Positions 16,787 through 24,873 of a DNA stretch of 36,628 nucleotides are shown here, in pieces. The DNA comes from an uncultured Flavobacteriales bacterium. GTDB taxonomy: Bacteria > Bacteroidota > Bacteroidia > Flavobacteriales_D > Sanyastnellaceae. Made by a program: the position numbers and the translations under genes. Numbering within the stretch: the stretch's first letter is position 1; every line of letters starts with the position of its first letter. The notes under the pieces were generated by a model that ran no database searches, was not told the origin of the DNA, and worked only from the letters and a program-made list of their open reading frames with translations. The stretch is from contig CASICO010000031.1 of the NCBI GenBank assembly GCA_949373165.1, forward strand, positions 1 through 36,628, read 5' to 3'.

Positions 16787-18159
16787 ACGCACGCACCATC
16801 GCCTTCCTCTTCTTGGCCTTCGCCTCTCTTGGTCAAACCCAAGGTCAGCCTGAGCCCCAACAGCCCGAGCTCCAACAGCTCGAGCGCATCATCGCTGTGG
16901 TGGGCAACGAAATCGTTCTGCAAAGCGATGTCGACGCTCAGCTGTTTCAAATGGAAGCATCGGGCATGCCGGTGACCGACGTTTGTCCTGTGGTCGAGCA
17001 GCTGATGCTCCAAAAACTGCTTTTGCACCAAGCCAGAATCGACTCCGTTGTAGTGGACGATGGAGAGGTGACTGCCCAAATCGACCGCCGCCTAGAATAC
17101 TACATCCGAATGTTTGGGTCCGTGGAAGCTTTTGAAGCAGAGTACGGCAAAACCGTCGCGGCTTGGAAAGCGGAATTCAGAGAGCCCATGCGTGAGCAAA
17201 TCATGGCCGACCGCATGCAAGGCGAAATCGAAGGGCAAGTGCGCGCCACTCCCCGAGACATCGCCGACCATTTCTCGGCCATCCCCACAGACAGCTTGCC
17301 CTTGATTCCAGAAGAGGTGCGCTACAGCCGCCTGATGATTGAGCCCGTACTGAGCGAAGCGGAAAAACTGGTGACGCGCGGCGTACTCGACAGCATCCGG
17401 AGCGAAGTTGTGTCCGGCAACGTAAGCCTTACGCTCGCGGCCATGCGGCACAGCGAAGACCCTGGCTCCAAATACAAAGGCGGGTGCTATGAAGACATTC
17501 GGCGCGGGGCTTTTGTCCCTGAAGTGGAAGCCCAAGTTTTTGCCACGCCAGAAGGGGCATTTAGTCCGGTCTTCGAAAGCGACTTCGGTTTTCATTTTGT
17601 CAAGACCACCAACATCCGCGGAGAGGTTTACTCCATGTGTCATGTCCTGATGAAGCCCACCGTCCCAGAAGAGGCCCTCGTCGCAGCCGCCGAACTCGCA
17701 GACAGCATCGCTGTGCTCTTGGCCGCCGACTCCTTGACTTTTGAAGCCGCCGTCAAGACTTACTCCACAGATGAAGAGACGCAAAACCAAGGCGGCCGCG
17801 TGATCAATCCCAGAACTGGGGGGCTCTATCATGGTGTCGATGAACTGGACCGCACTCAGTTCTTTCTTGTGAACGAACTGCGTCCCAGCGAGAACTCATC
17901 CCCGACCATCGTGGAAGGCGAGGAGCAACAGGCCTACGCAATCTATCGCTTGGACGAGCGCAAACCTGCCCATGCCGCCAGTCCCCAGCAAGATTACGAG
18001 CTGTTCCAAATGCAAGTCGAAGCCGACTTGAGGCAGTCCAAATTGTCGAAGTGGGTGCGCCGTCGGCTCGCCGAGACATACGTCCGCCTAACCGATGATT
18101 TCGGAAGCTGTGTTTTTGACCAAGACTGGTTTGGAGAAAGCGCTGCAGGCGCCGAATAA
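16783..18159 (+). CDS. surA: SurA-like periplasmic chaperone / peptidyl-prolyl isomerase
   Basis: A 458-residue exported protein. Signal peptide MNARTIAFLFLAFASLGQTQG. SurA N-terminal domain with RIIAVVGNEIVLQSDVDAQL (about 34-53) and a helical VEQLMLQKLLLHQARIDSV. Two parvulin-like domains follow: one from about 177 (VRYSRLMIEP ... GGCYEDIRRG ... FGFHFVKTTN), another from about 281 (YSMCHVLMKP ... GGRVINPRTG ... YAIYRLDER), then a short C-terminal helix. The second is more degenerate, as in many SurA proteins. It assists folding and delivery of outer-membrane beta-barrels. The start is set by the ATGA overlap with the lipoprotein and by the signal peptide. Confidence 0.9.
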   Translation: MNARTIAFLFLAFASLGQTQGQPEPQQPELQQLERIIAVVGNEIVLQSDVDAQLFQMEASGMPVTDVCPVVEQLMLQKLLLHQARIDSVVVDDGEVTAQIDRRLEYYIRMFGSVEAFEAEYGKTVAAWKAEFREPMREQIMADRMQGEIEGQVRATPRDIADHFSAIPTDSLPLIPEEVRYSRLMIEPVLSEAEKLVTRGVLDSIRSEVVSGNVSLTLAAMRHSEDPGSKYKGGCYEDIRRGAFVPEVEAQVFATPEGAFSPVFESDFGFHFVKTTNIRGEVYSMCHVLMKPTVPEEALVAAAELADSIAVLLAADSLTFEAAVKTYSTDEETQNQGGRVINPRTGGLYHGVDELDRTQFFLVNELRPSENSSPTIVEGEEQQAYAIYRLDERKPAHAASPQQDYELFQMQVEADLRQSKLSKWVRRRLAETYVRLTDDFGSCVFDQDWFGESAAGAE

Positions 18160-18169
18160 AAGCCGCCAT

Positions 18170-18253
18170 CATGCCCGAACTTAGTGGGCATGCGCAAATG
18201 GGGTGAGTTTACAGACTTCTATTCTTCGGAACACCATGCCCGAAACGTGGGCA
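18170..18253 (+). repeat. Imperfect short repeat pair at the 5' border of the truncated fumarylacetoacetase
   Basis: CATGCCCGAA-CTTAG-TGGGCA (18170-18190) and CATGCCCGAA-ACG-TGGGCA (18235-18253) share ten plus six bases around a differing core. The second copy is coding (HARNVGK). The first lies across the truncation border and is itself an inverted repeat (ATGCCC/GGGCAT with a 9-base loop). It may be a trace of the event that removed the N-terminus, or chance. Confidence 0.35.
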
Positions 18254-19090
18254 AAATGTTCCGCGATCCAGACAATGCACTGCTCCCCAATTGGAAGCAC
18301 CTGCCCGTGGGTTATCACGGCCGATCCTCCAGCATCATCGCAAGCGGGGAACCGGTGTTCCGCCCTTCTGGTCAACGCAAAGAAGCGGACGGCAACATCA
18401 CGTTTGGCCCCACCCGCAAGCTCGACTTCGAACTGGAAGTCGGGGTTGTGATTGGACGCGACTCTGAACGCGGCAAGCCCATTGCCATGGCCGAAGCCGA
18501 CAGCTTCATCGAAGGTTTGGTTCTGGTCAACGACTGGTCTGCCCGGGACATCCAAGCTTGGGAGTACGTGCCACTCGGGCCCTTCCTAGGCAAGAACTTC
18601 GCCACAACCGTTGGCGACACTGTGGTCCCCTTGTCTGCATTGGAGACCGTGCCGAATCGAAGGGCCAGTGCAAGACCCACAGCCGTTGCCCTATCTCCAA
18701 CGCATGGGGCCATCTCACTTCGACATCACCCTCGAAGCTTGGCTCGAGACAGCCGATGGTGCGCTCAACTTGCTCACCCGTTCCAATCACAATCACCTGT
18801 ATTGGGACATCCGCCAGCAGCTCGTTCACCACACCTCCAATGGCTGTCCTGTGCGTGCAGGCGACATCCTTGCCAGCGGCACCATCAGCGGCCCAGACCG
18901 CTCGAGCTGGGGCTGCTTGCTCGAACTCTCCTGGAATGGCACTGAACCCATGACGCTGGTGGATGGGACGCGACGCACGTTCATCGAAGACGGCGACAGC
19001 ATCCTCCTCAAGGGGTGGGCCGGCGAGGGCCACCACCGCGTCTCATTGGGAGAAATTCGGAATCCCGTTGTGCCTGCACCCAAGGCATAA
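18184..19090 (+). pseudogene. Fumarylacetoacetase, N-terminally truncated and frameshifted
   Basis: Two frames together encode roughly the C-terminal three quarters of fumarylacetoacetate hydrolase, the last enzyme of tyrosine breakdown. The first frame (18184-~18650) has FTDFYSSEHHARNVGKMF, LPVGYHGRSSSII, LDFELEVGVVIG and VNDWSARDIQAWEYVPLGPF. The second (~18653-19090) has IEGPVQDPQPLPYL, LYWDIRQQLVHHTSNGC, GDILASGTISGP and LLELSWNGT. One extra base near 18646-18652 separates them. The first ~105 residues of the family (the N-terminal SH3-like domain) are absent; upstream is directly the surA stop. Both defects together argue for a dead gene, though the frameshift alone could be a sequencing error. 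It interrupts the usual surA-moxR neighbourhood. Confidence 0.8.
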
Positions 19091-19104
19091 AGCGACTTCG
19101 GCCG

Positions 19105-19112
19105 TAACTTTA
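19105..19112 (+). promoter_or_regulatory. Candidate -7 box before moxR
   Basis: TAACTTTA, one mismatch from TAnnTTTG, ends 4 bp before the moxR ATG at 19117. This very short spacing would give an almost leaderless transcript. No TTG is evident at -33. Confidence 0.3.
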
Positions 19113-19116
19113 TCCC

Positions 19117-20079
19117 ATGGCATTTGCATCAGACAAAGAGGCGTTGGACGCGCTGCGGGGAAAGCACGCTGAATTGACCGCGGAGATCCGCAAGGTCATC
19201 GTGGGACAGGAAGAGGTCGTGGAGCAAGTGCTCACCTCCGTCTTCAGTGGCGGCCACTGCCTACTGGTGGGCGTTCCTGGCCTGGCCAAAACACTCTTGG
19301 TGAACACCATCGCAGAGGCATTGGGATTGAGCTTTAACCGGATTCAATTCACGCCAGACTTGATGCCCAGCGACATCATTGGCTCCGAGATTTTGGACGA
19401 TCAACGTCGGTTCCAATTCAACAAGGGCCCATTGTTTGCCAACATTGTTCTGGCCGATGAAATCAACCGTACGCCCCCGAAGACGCAAGCCGCCCTTCTC
19501 GAGGCCATGCAAGAGCGCTCCGTGACTGCTGCTGGCCAGCGCCATGAACTGCCACACCCCTTCTTCGTGCTTGCCACGCAAAACCCCATCGAACAAGAGG
19601 GAACCTACCCCCTGCCCGAAGCCCAGCTTGATCGTTTTATGTTCAACATTTGGGTCGACTACCCCACATACGCCGACGAATTGGAAGTGGTCAAGCGCAC
19701 AACAGGGGGTGCCCAGGCCACGGTGAATCCTGTTCTTTCGGCAGAAGAAATTGCCGCCTTCCAACAGCACATCCGCAAGATGCCTGTGGCCGACAACGTG
19801 GTCGAATACGCCGTCAAACTGGCTACCAAAACGCGTCCAGGTCGTGAGCACGCTCCAGAGCAAGTCAACCAATACCTGAGCTGGGGAGCTGGACCACGTG
19901 CCTCGCAATACTTGGTGTTGGCCGCCAAATGCCACGCCGCCTTTGCCGGCAAATACAGCCCCGACATCGAAAACGTGCGCGCTGTGGCCCTCCCCATTCT
20001 GCGTCACCGCATCGTCCGCAACTACAAAGCGGAAGCCGAGGGCATTACCGTCGAGAAGCTGGTTGCCGGATTGGTCTGA
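19117..20079 (+). CDS. MoxR-family AAA+ ATPase
   Basis: A 320-residue cytosolic ATPase with Walker A GVPGLAKT (52-59), Walker B IVLADEINR (110-118), sensor 1 LATQNP (152-157, Asn156) and the MoxR-specific EQEGTYPLPEAQLDRF. The length and the C-terminal lid fit the family. MoxR proteins act as chaperones that mature partner proteins, commonly with VWA-domain proteins encoded next door. Here no VWA (batA/batB) gene follows: the next gene is convergent, with its stop codon starting at the very next base. The usual downstream partners may therefore have been displaced by the glycan region, or lie elsewhere. Confidence 0.93.
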   Translation: MAFASDKEALDALRGKHAELTAEIRKVIVGQEEVVEQVLTSVFSGGHCLLVGVPGLAKTLLVNTIAEALGLSFNRIQFTPDLMPSDIIGSEILDDQRRFQFNKGPLFANIVLADEINRTPPKTQAALLEAMQERSVTAAGQRHELPHPFFVLATQNPIEQEGTYPLPEAQLDRFMFNIWVDYPTYADELEVVKRTTGGAQATVNPVLSAEEIAAFQQHIRKMPVADNVVEYAVKLATKTRPGREHAPEQVNQYLSWGAGPRASQYLVLAAKCHAAFAGKYSPDIENVRAVALPILRHRIVRNYKAEAEGITVEKLVAGLV

Positions 20080-20943
20080 TCAAAACTCGACACCACGCAC
20101 CCGGAACTGAGATGCAGAACTGAGTCGAGCCTTCATCACCTCCAAATCGACTTCCCTCACAAAAAGTGCATTGTCGCCTTGTCCTCGACGCGACTCCAGT
20201 TCGCGGTTGAAGGGATTGTAATCCACCTCCACGAATCCAAGTCCGTTGAGCTCACATCGAATGGATTCATCAGAATGCCCATAAGCTTCACCAGCGCCAT
20301 TTAATTCTACCATGATGCCGAGGCAATCCTTTAGCGTTTGTCTAGCACCTCGAATCACTTCCATCTCGTAGCCCTCTACATCTATTTTGATCAAGATTTG
20401 GGGAGCACTTTTGACCACCTCATCGAGGGTAGTAACTGGGACAACCACACCTTTTGTCGATTGAGCCGGCAAGACGTGATTGACAGTATCAAGGTCACTC
20501 GAGAATCGCAACTCCCCCAACTGCCCTCCTACCCCCATATTCACGGCAGACTTTGCGGACAATCCATTCAATTGCAAATTGACTTCAAGCCTTTTGAAAG
20601 TGCTCGGGACAGGCTCAAAGGACATCAACTTGCACCCCACTTCTCGTCCCATTAGAATACTGTAAGAGCCAATGTTCGCCCCGACATCAAGAAATAAGTC
20701 AGTCGAGCGGCAGGCATGAAGAAAAAATGCCATTTCACGGAACTCATGGAGCCCTGCATATACATTTCCTGTAGCACCCGTCATGCCCCGAGAAACCAGA
20801 AGCTTCGAGCTCTGACCGAATTGGATGATTGAATCCTTCCGGATTCTGCTCATCGTCTGCCACCAAAGAATTCGGAGTAAGGAAGCCAATTTCCGACGAC
20901 CTGCTATTGGATGGCCCAAAACAAACCGCAACAAACTCCTCAT
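20080..20943 (-). CDS. FkbM-family SAM-dependent methyltransferase
   Basis: A 287-residue protein. The SAM-binding motif DLFLDVGANIGSYS spans about 82-95, followed by the acidic LMSFEPVPSTF and the FkbM marks VTTLDEVV, ILIKIDVEGYEMEVIRGA and IMVELNG. FkbM enzymes O-methylate hydroxyls, often on sugars of surface glycans or on secondary metabolites; the acceptor here is unknown. The start at 20943 is supported by an ATGA overlap with the stop of the upstream carbamoyltransferase remnant. It is the last gene of the long minus-strand operon and ends exactly where convergent moxR ends. Confidence 0.88.
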   Translation of the reverse strand: MRSLLRFVLGHPIAGRRKLASLLRILWWQTMSRIRKDSIIQFGQSSKLLVSRGMTGATGNVYAGLHEFREMAFFLHACRSTDLFLDVGANIGSYSILMGREVGCKLMSFEPVPSTFKRLEVNLQLNGLSAKSAVNMGVGGQLGELRFSSDLDTVNHVLPAQSTKGVVVPVTTLDEVVKSAPQILIKIDVEGYEMEVIRGARQTLKDCLGIMVELNGAGEAYGHSDESIRCELNGLGFVEVDYNPFNRELESRRGQGDNALFVREVDLEVMKARLSSASQFRVRGVEF

Positions 20944-21110
20944 GGAAGATCCCTTTTCACTAAGCAGTTTTCCATGACAAGGATGTCCATCGCAGTGCGG
21001 GCATAACACGCGTAAGCCTCTTGAGGAGAATTCATAATGGGCTCGTTCTCGTTGAAGCTCGATTTTGAGACCAAAAAAGCTACAATGGAAAGTCTTGGCG
21101 CAATGATCAT
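20940..21110 (-). pseudogene. Remnant of a second carbamoyltransferase (C-terminal ~40 residues only)
   Basis: A 56-codon frame begins with ATG directly after the TAA of the glycosyltransferase gene and ends in a TGA that overlaps the FkbM start (ATGA). Its last part reads SSFNENEPIMNSPQEAYACY, ARTAMDILVMENC and LVKRD. The C-terminus of the intact carbamoyltransferase at 23143 reads TSFNENEPIVNAPEHAYACY, ARTSMDLLVMENC and VVRRD: clearly homologous, yet different at many codon positions. The first ~16 codons are at most weakly similar. This is a decapitated gene end, not a known small protein. It is probably no longer functional, but the frame is open and could still be translated and couple fkbM to the upstream genes. 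Confidence 0.85.
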
Positions 21111-22121
21111 TTATTCCAATTCAAGGACGCGACGAAGGGCTCGTCCATATAAGCGCTCGCTATCCTGAAACGCGACAACATTTTCTGCAGCTCGATTTGA
21201 ATAATTGGCCCAATTCAATCTGAATTCATCCAATTGGCAATGAAGGGACTCAAAATCTCCCAATGCATAAGTCAACATGCTAGGTGTCTCTCTCCCTATC
21301 GACTCCAAGGTCACCTGGTTAGAAGTCAACAAAGGCATTCCAGCGAATTGGTAGTCATACACTTTCACTGGAGCACACAACTCATAGTTCTTGCCCTCCT
21401 TTATGTATACCGCTAAGCCCAGACTACTCTTTGAAAGAACCTCCATGTACTCGCGACCTGACTTATAGGGTAGGAGGACAACACTGCTATATTCCTCAAG
21501 CTCCCGGAATTGAGGCTGGATGGACCCCGCGATGACCAACTTGATTCCATGACAGGCACAATACCAGGCTGTGAATTTCACGTCAGCGATTGGGATTCGA
21601 TGATTAATTGTCCCCACCAACAAAATAGAAGTTAAGTCCTCCCTTCGTTCAAAATGTTTTAACCCGACTGGGGCCGGGTAATTCATTATGACCTCTCCAC
21701 CCTTCGCTGAGTATTTAGCATTGTAAAAGGATTTACGTTCTTCATTGCCATAAATCCACTTCCATTCCGAGTTGATTAGTCTTCCCTCCAACCATTCAAT
21801 CCATTTCCTCTCGAGTCTTACTCGCCAGTTCCAAGGAGTGATTTCGCTGTACAGTTCGAAGCAACTGTAAATCTTTATGGCCTTAATGCCGGGGTTTAAG
21901 AACAAATACATCAAGGACCATATGTCACAAGCAATGAGAGCATCTGCACCTTTCAAGCTCTTTCTCACCTTCTTCCAATCCCTAAAAGACGGCCTTCTAC
22001 CGTACCCCCCTTGAGGGACAACAAACATGGCTTCATGGCCGTCATCTCGCAACCACTCGGCCCAAGCCCTTGCAACCGGCTGCTTTTTTTCTCCGAGAAA
22101 AGAGTAGAAGACAACTTTCAT
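21111..22121 (-). CDS. Putative GT-B glycosyltransferase
   Basis: A 336-residue protein with a GT-B-like layout. N-terminal MKVVFYSFLGEKKQPVARAW and a GADALIACDIWSLMY strand; a C-terminal half with SILLVGTINHRIPIADVKF, IKLVIAGS, SVVLLPYKSGREYMEVLSKS and CAPVKVYDYQFAGMPLLTSN, which is the usual PxKxYEY-style donor-site region of GT4 enzymes. No classic E-x7-E is obvious, so the family is less certain than for its neighbours. It overlaps wecB by ATGA (its start lies in the wecB stop). The DNA is visibly more AT-rich than the carbamoyltransferase and purA genes, consistent with separate acquisition. Confidence 0.7.
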   Translation of the reverse strand: MKVVFYSFLGEKKQPVARAWAEWLRDDGHEAMFVVPQGGYGRRPSFRDWKKVRKSLKGADALIACDIWSLMYLFLNPGIKAIKIYSCFELYSEITPWNWRVRLERKWIEWLEGRLINSEWKWIYGNEERKSFYNAKYSAKGGEVIMNYPAPVGLKHFERREDLTSILLVGTINHRIPIADVKFTAWYCACHGIKLVIAGSIQPQFRELEEYSSVVLLPYKSGREYMEVLSKSSLGLAVYIKEGKNYELCAPVKVYDYQFAGMPLLTSNQVTLESIGRETPSMLTYALGDFESLHCQLDEFRLNWANYSNRAAENVVAFQDSERLYGRALRRVLELE

Positions 22122-23116
22122 CCGTACCGGGTTTCGAGAATACTAAGAATTTTCCGCGCACTAGCACCGTCCCCGTATGGACAAGGCGCATTCACGATGG
22201 GGTTCTTCAATTCCGCCAAGAAGTAGGTCACGAGTTTATCAGGCTCTCCACACAAGACTGTATGACCGGTATCAATGCCTTCTGGACGCTCGGTAGTCTT
22301 ACGACAAACGATGGCCTTCTTGTTAAAGAAAGCAACTTCTTCTTGAATACCACCGCTGTCCGTAATCACGATTGCAGAACTCAAAATCAAGTCAATCAAT
22401 TGGTCCCGATCCACAGGGGGGATGACCTCGACCCTTGACAGGTCAGATACTGCCTCTTGAACTTTCGGAGACGGGTGAGCAGGAAAAACAAACTGCAGGT
22501 CGGGCCTAGATTCAGCGCACCTTTCAAGTTCCCGACACCAATCCACCATCTGACCCTGGTTTTCCCGTCGATGCAAGGTGATTAACACCTTATCATTAGC
22601 ACGGTCATCCCATTTCCTTGGCAACAGAGAATCCAACACCGTGTTCCCCACGATGTGAATCTCTCCTGGTACCATCTCCTTCTTTAGGCGTTGACCAGAC
22701 AGTTCGGTTGGAGCTAAGTTGACAGCAGCAATTCGACTTACCATCTGGCGGTAAGCCTCTTCCGGATATGGGTTGAGTAAATCAAAGGAGCGCAATCCTG
22801 CCTCAAGATGTATGATTTCAATTCCACGATGAAATGCGGCAAGTGCGCAGCCCAATACACTTGCCGTATCTCCCTGCACCATCAACGCATCCACATGCAC
22901 ATTAGGAAACCTCAACATGCAGTTCGCCAGAATCTCATCTAAACGATTTCCTCCTTGAGATTCGCTAGGCTTGAGATGGACATCCCACCTAGAGCCATTC
23001 AACAGCGAAACGTGCTGCCCAGTACAAATAACCAGCGCCTTGTCCCCAAGGGCTTCCACAACTGGTTTCACCTTTATCCACTCTGGGCGGGTACCAAATG
23101 CCACTGCAATTTTCAT
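22118..23116 (-). CDS. wecB: UDP-N-acetylglucosamine 2-epimerase (non-hydrolysing)
   Basis: A 332-residue cytosolic enzyme of the WecB/MnaA family, which interconverts UDP-GlcNAc and UDP-ManNAc for surface polysaccharides. Marks are IAVAFGTRPEWIKVKPVV at the N-terminus, GQH, VQGDTASVLG, IHLEAGLRSFD, PEEAYRQMVSRIA, ITLHRRENQG, VFPAHPSP and ITDSGGIQEEV. Slightly short for the family (about 360-380). The start at 23116 (MKIAVAFG) is chosen because upstream in-frame codons only mirror the end of the carbamoyltransferase. It sits 26 bp after that gene. No wecC (ManNAc dehydrogenase) is in the window, so the product may be used as ManNAc or further processed elsewhere. Confidence 0.9.
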   Translation of the reverse strand: MKIAVAFGTRPEWIKVKPVVEALGDKALVICTGQHVSLLNGSRWDVHLKPSESQGGNRLDEILANCMLRFPNVHVDALMVQGDTASVLGCALAAFHRGIEIIHLEAGLRSFDLLNPYPEEAYRQMVSRIAAVNLAPTELSGQRLKKEMVPGEIHIVGNTVLDSLLPRKWDDRANDKVLITLHRRENQGQMVDWCRELERCAESRPDLQFVFPAHPSPKVQEAVSDLSRVEVIPPVDRDQLIDLILSSAIVITDSGGIQEEVAFFNKKAIVCRKTTERPEGIDTGHTVLCGEPDKLVTYFLAELKNPIVNAPCPYGDGASARKILSILETRYG

Positions 23117-23142
23117 GATTCCAAAGGTTGATTCACTCCCCC

Positions 23143-24873
23143 CTAATCCCGTCGAACCACACAGTTCTCCATGACCAGCAAATCCATCGAGGTGCGAGCG
23201 TAACAAGCGTAAGCATGTTCTGGCGCGTTGACAATAGGTTCATTTTCGTTGAAGCTTGTATTGAGTAATACAGGCACTCCCGACTTGGCGTGGAAGGCAC
23301 TAATCAAAGCATGATAGCGGGGGGTGACGTCTTTGTAAACCGACTGGAGTCGTCCTGATCCGTCGACGTGCGTGACCGCAGGGATTTGAGCCTGGCGTTC
23401 CTTTTTGATGGGGAAGACCTTTTCCATGAAGGGCACAGGCTCGTCGAGCTCAAACCAATCGGAAACATGCTCACTCAAAATCGAGGGGGCAAATGGGCGA
23501 AAGCTCTCACGGCGCTTGATTTTAGAGTTCAGCAAATCCTTGGCATCTGGGCGGCTGGGATCTGCAATGATGCTGCGCCCGCCCAAAGCGCGCGGACCGA
23601 ATTCGGCCCGGCCATTGAACCAACCAATCACCTTGCCATCTACCAGCGCATCTGACACCACATCGTACAACTCGTCGTCAGAAGCATACCGGGTGTACGC
23701 CACGTTCTCTGATTGCAAGAAGGACTCGACTTCCTCGTTGGTAAAGCGACACCCTGTATGGGCGCGGCGCAACGTCTCGACCCGGGTCTGACCCAAATTG
23801 GCGTGGAGGTGATATTGGGCCGATCCCATCGAGATGCCCGCATCGTGACCAGCGGATGGAATGTAGACCTCTTTGAACGGGGTATTGCGCGTGATCTTGC
23901 CATTGGCCACACTGTTCTGGGCCACGCCGCCTGCAATGCATACCCGATCCAAACCCGTCAATGTGTGGAGGCGACGGAGTATGTGAAAGATGACCTGCTC
24001 ACAATGGCACTGCACTGAAGCAGCCAAGTCCATGTGGTATTGCTTGAGCTCTTCTCCTTTCTGTCGTTGTGGACCAAAGACCTGCTCAAACCTCTTCCCA
24101 AAAAGCGGGGCAACAGTAGGGAGATGGTTGGGATAACTCACCACGCCCCCATCCAAGCGATAGTCCTGGATTGGAAAATGGTACGTGCCTTTTTCGTTGA
24201 TGGGAAGAAAAGTGGCCACTTGTTCCACATACTTCGGGTCACCATAAGGCGCCAGGCCCATGACCTTGTACTCATCCCCGAAATGCGGAAAACCCAAGTA
24301 CTGGGTAAAAGCCGTGTAGAAAAGCCCAACACTGTTTGGGAAGTCCTCGCTTTCCAACACGTCGAGATCGGGGCCCTTCCCTCGGGCCAACATGGTCGTG
24401 GTAAAGTCCCCCGACCCATCGATGCTGAGTACGGCCGCCTCTTCAAAAGGCGAACTAAAAAACGCAGATGCCAGATGTGCCCGATGGTGCTCAATGAATT
24501 GAATCTTGGAGCGCACCATCTCGGTGTCGACCCCCGGCTCCACCTCTTCGAAACGCTCATGCAGCTTTTCGATGTCGTCTTTGTTGGCACTGCGCTGAGA
24601 CCACATGGACCACGCAGCCCGAGGCTGTTTGATTACGAACCGCGCTTTGCGGTCACGCTTGGCCGATGGGTCACGGCCAATGGCAATGGCTTCGACTTGG
24701 TCCAGCGTGCACCCAGCCTCCTTCAAGCAAAACTGAATGGCCTTGGTGGGAAAGCCCGCCCAATGCTTTACGCGGCGAAATCGCTCTTCTTCGGTGGCCA
24801 CCAGAAGCTCTCCATTCACGAAAATGGCTGCTGAGCTGTCGGCGTGGTATGCATTCAGGCCCAAAACAATCAT
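23143..24873 (-). CDS. NodU/CmcH-family carbamoyltransferase
   Basis: A 576-residue protein that transfers a carbamoyl group from carbamoyl phosphate (through a carbamoyl-adenylate) to a hydroxyl, here probably on a sugar. The N-terminal ASKHA-like domain has ILGLNAYHADSSAA-type start residues (MIVLGLNAYHADSSAA) and the family motif EHHRAHLASAFF at about 126-137, plus VLSIDGSGD. The C-terminal YrdC-like part has GWFNGRAEFGPRALGGRSI (about 417-435), KIKRRESFRPFAPSIL and LLNTSFNENEPIVNAP. The gene overlaps the upstream ABC exporter gene by ATGA. A remnant of a second family member lies 2 kb downstream (20940-21110). Confidence 0.92.
   Translation of the reverse strand: MIVLGLNAYHADSSAAIFVNGELLVATEEERFRRVKHWAGFPTKAIQFCLKEAGCTLDQVEAIAIGRDPSAKRDRKARFVIKQPRAAWSMWSQRSANKDDIEKLHERFEEVEPGVDTEMVRSKIQFIEHHRAHLASAFFSSPFEEAAVLSIDGSGDFTTTMLARGKGPDLDVLESEDFPNSVGLFYTAFTQYLGFPHFGDEYKVMGLAPYGDPKYVEQVATFLPINEKGTYHFPIQDYRLDGGVVSYPNHLPTVAPLFGKRFEQVFGPQRQKGEELKQYHMDLAASVQCHCEQVIFHILRRLHTLTGLDRVCIAGGVAQNSVANGKITRNTPFKEVYIPSAGHDAGISMGSAQYHLHANLGQTRVETLRRAHTGCRFTNEEVESFLQSENVAYTRYASDDELYDVVSDALVDGKVIGWFNGRAEFGPRALGGRSIIADPSRPDAKDLLNSKIKRRESFRPFAPSILSEHVSDWFELDEPVPFMEKVFPIKKERQAQIPAVTHVDGSGRLQSVYKDVTPRYHALISAFHAKSGVPVLLNTSFNENEPIVNAPEHAYACYARTSMDLLVMENCVVRRD

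Noticed and set aside
20944..21009. N-terminal extension of the FkbM protein (in-frame ATG at 21009)
   Set aside because: Those 22 codons are the carbamoyltransferase remnant read in another frame; a similar out-of-frame stretch appears upstream of wecB over the intact carbamoyltransferase end.
23117..23206. Longer wecB start at 23206
   Set aside because: The added 30 residues overlap the carbamoyltransferase coding end and have no family similarity; MKIAVAFGTRPEW is the normal start.
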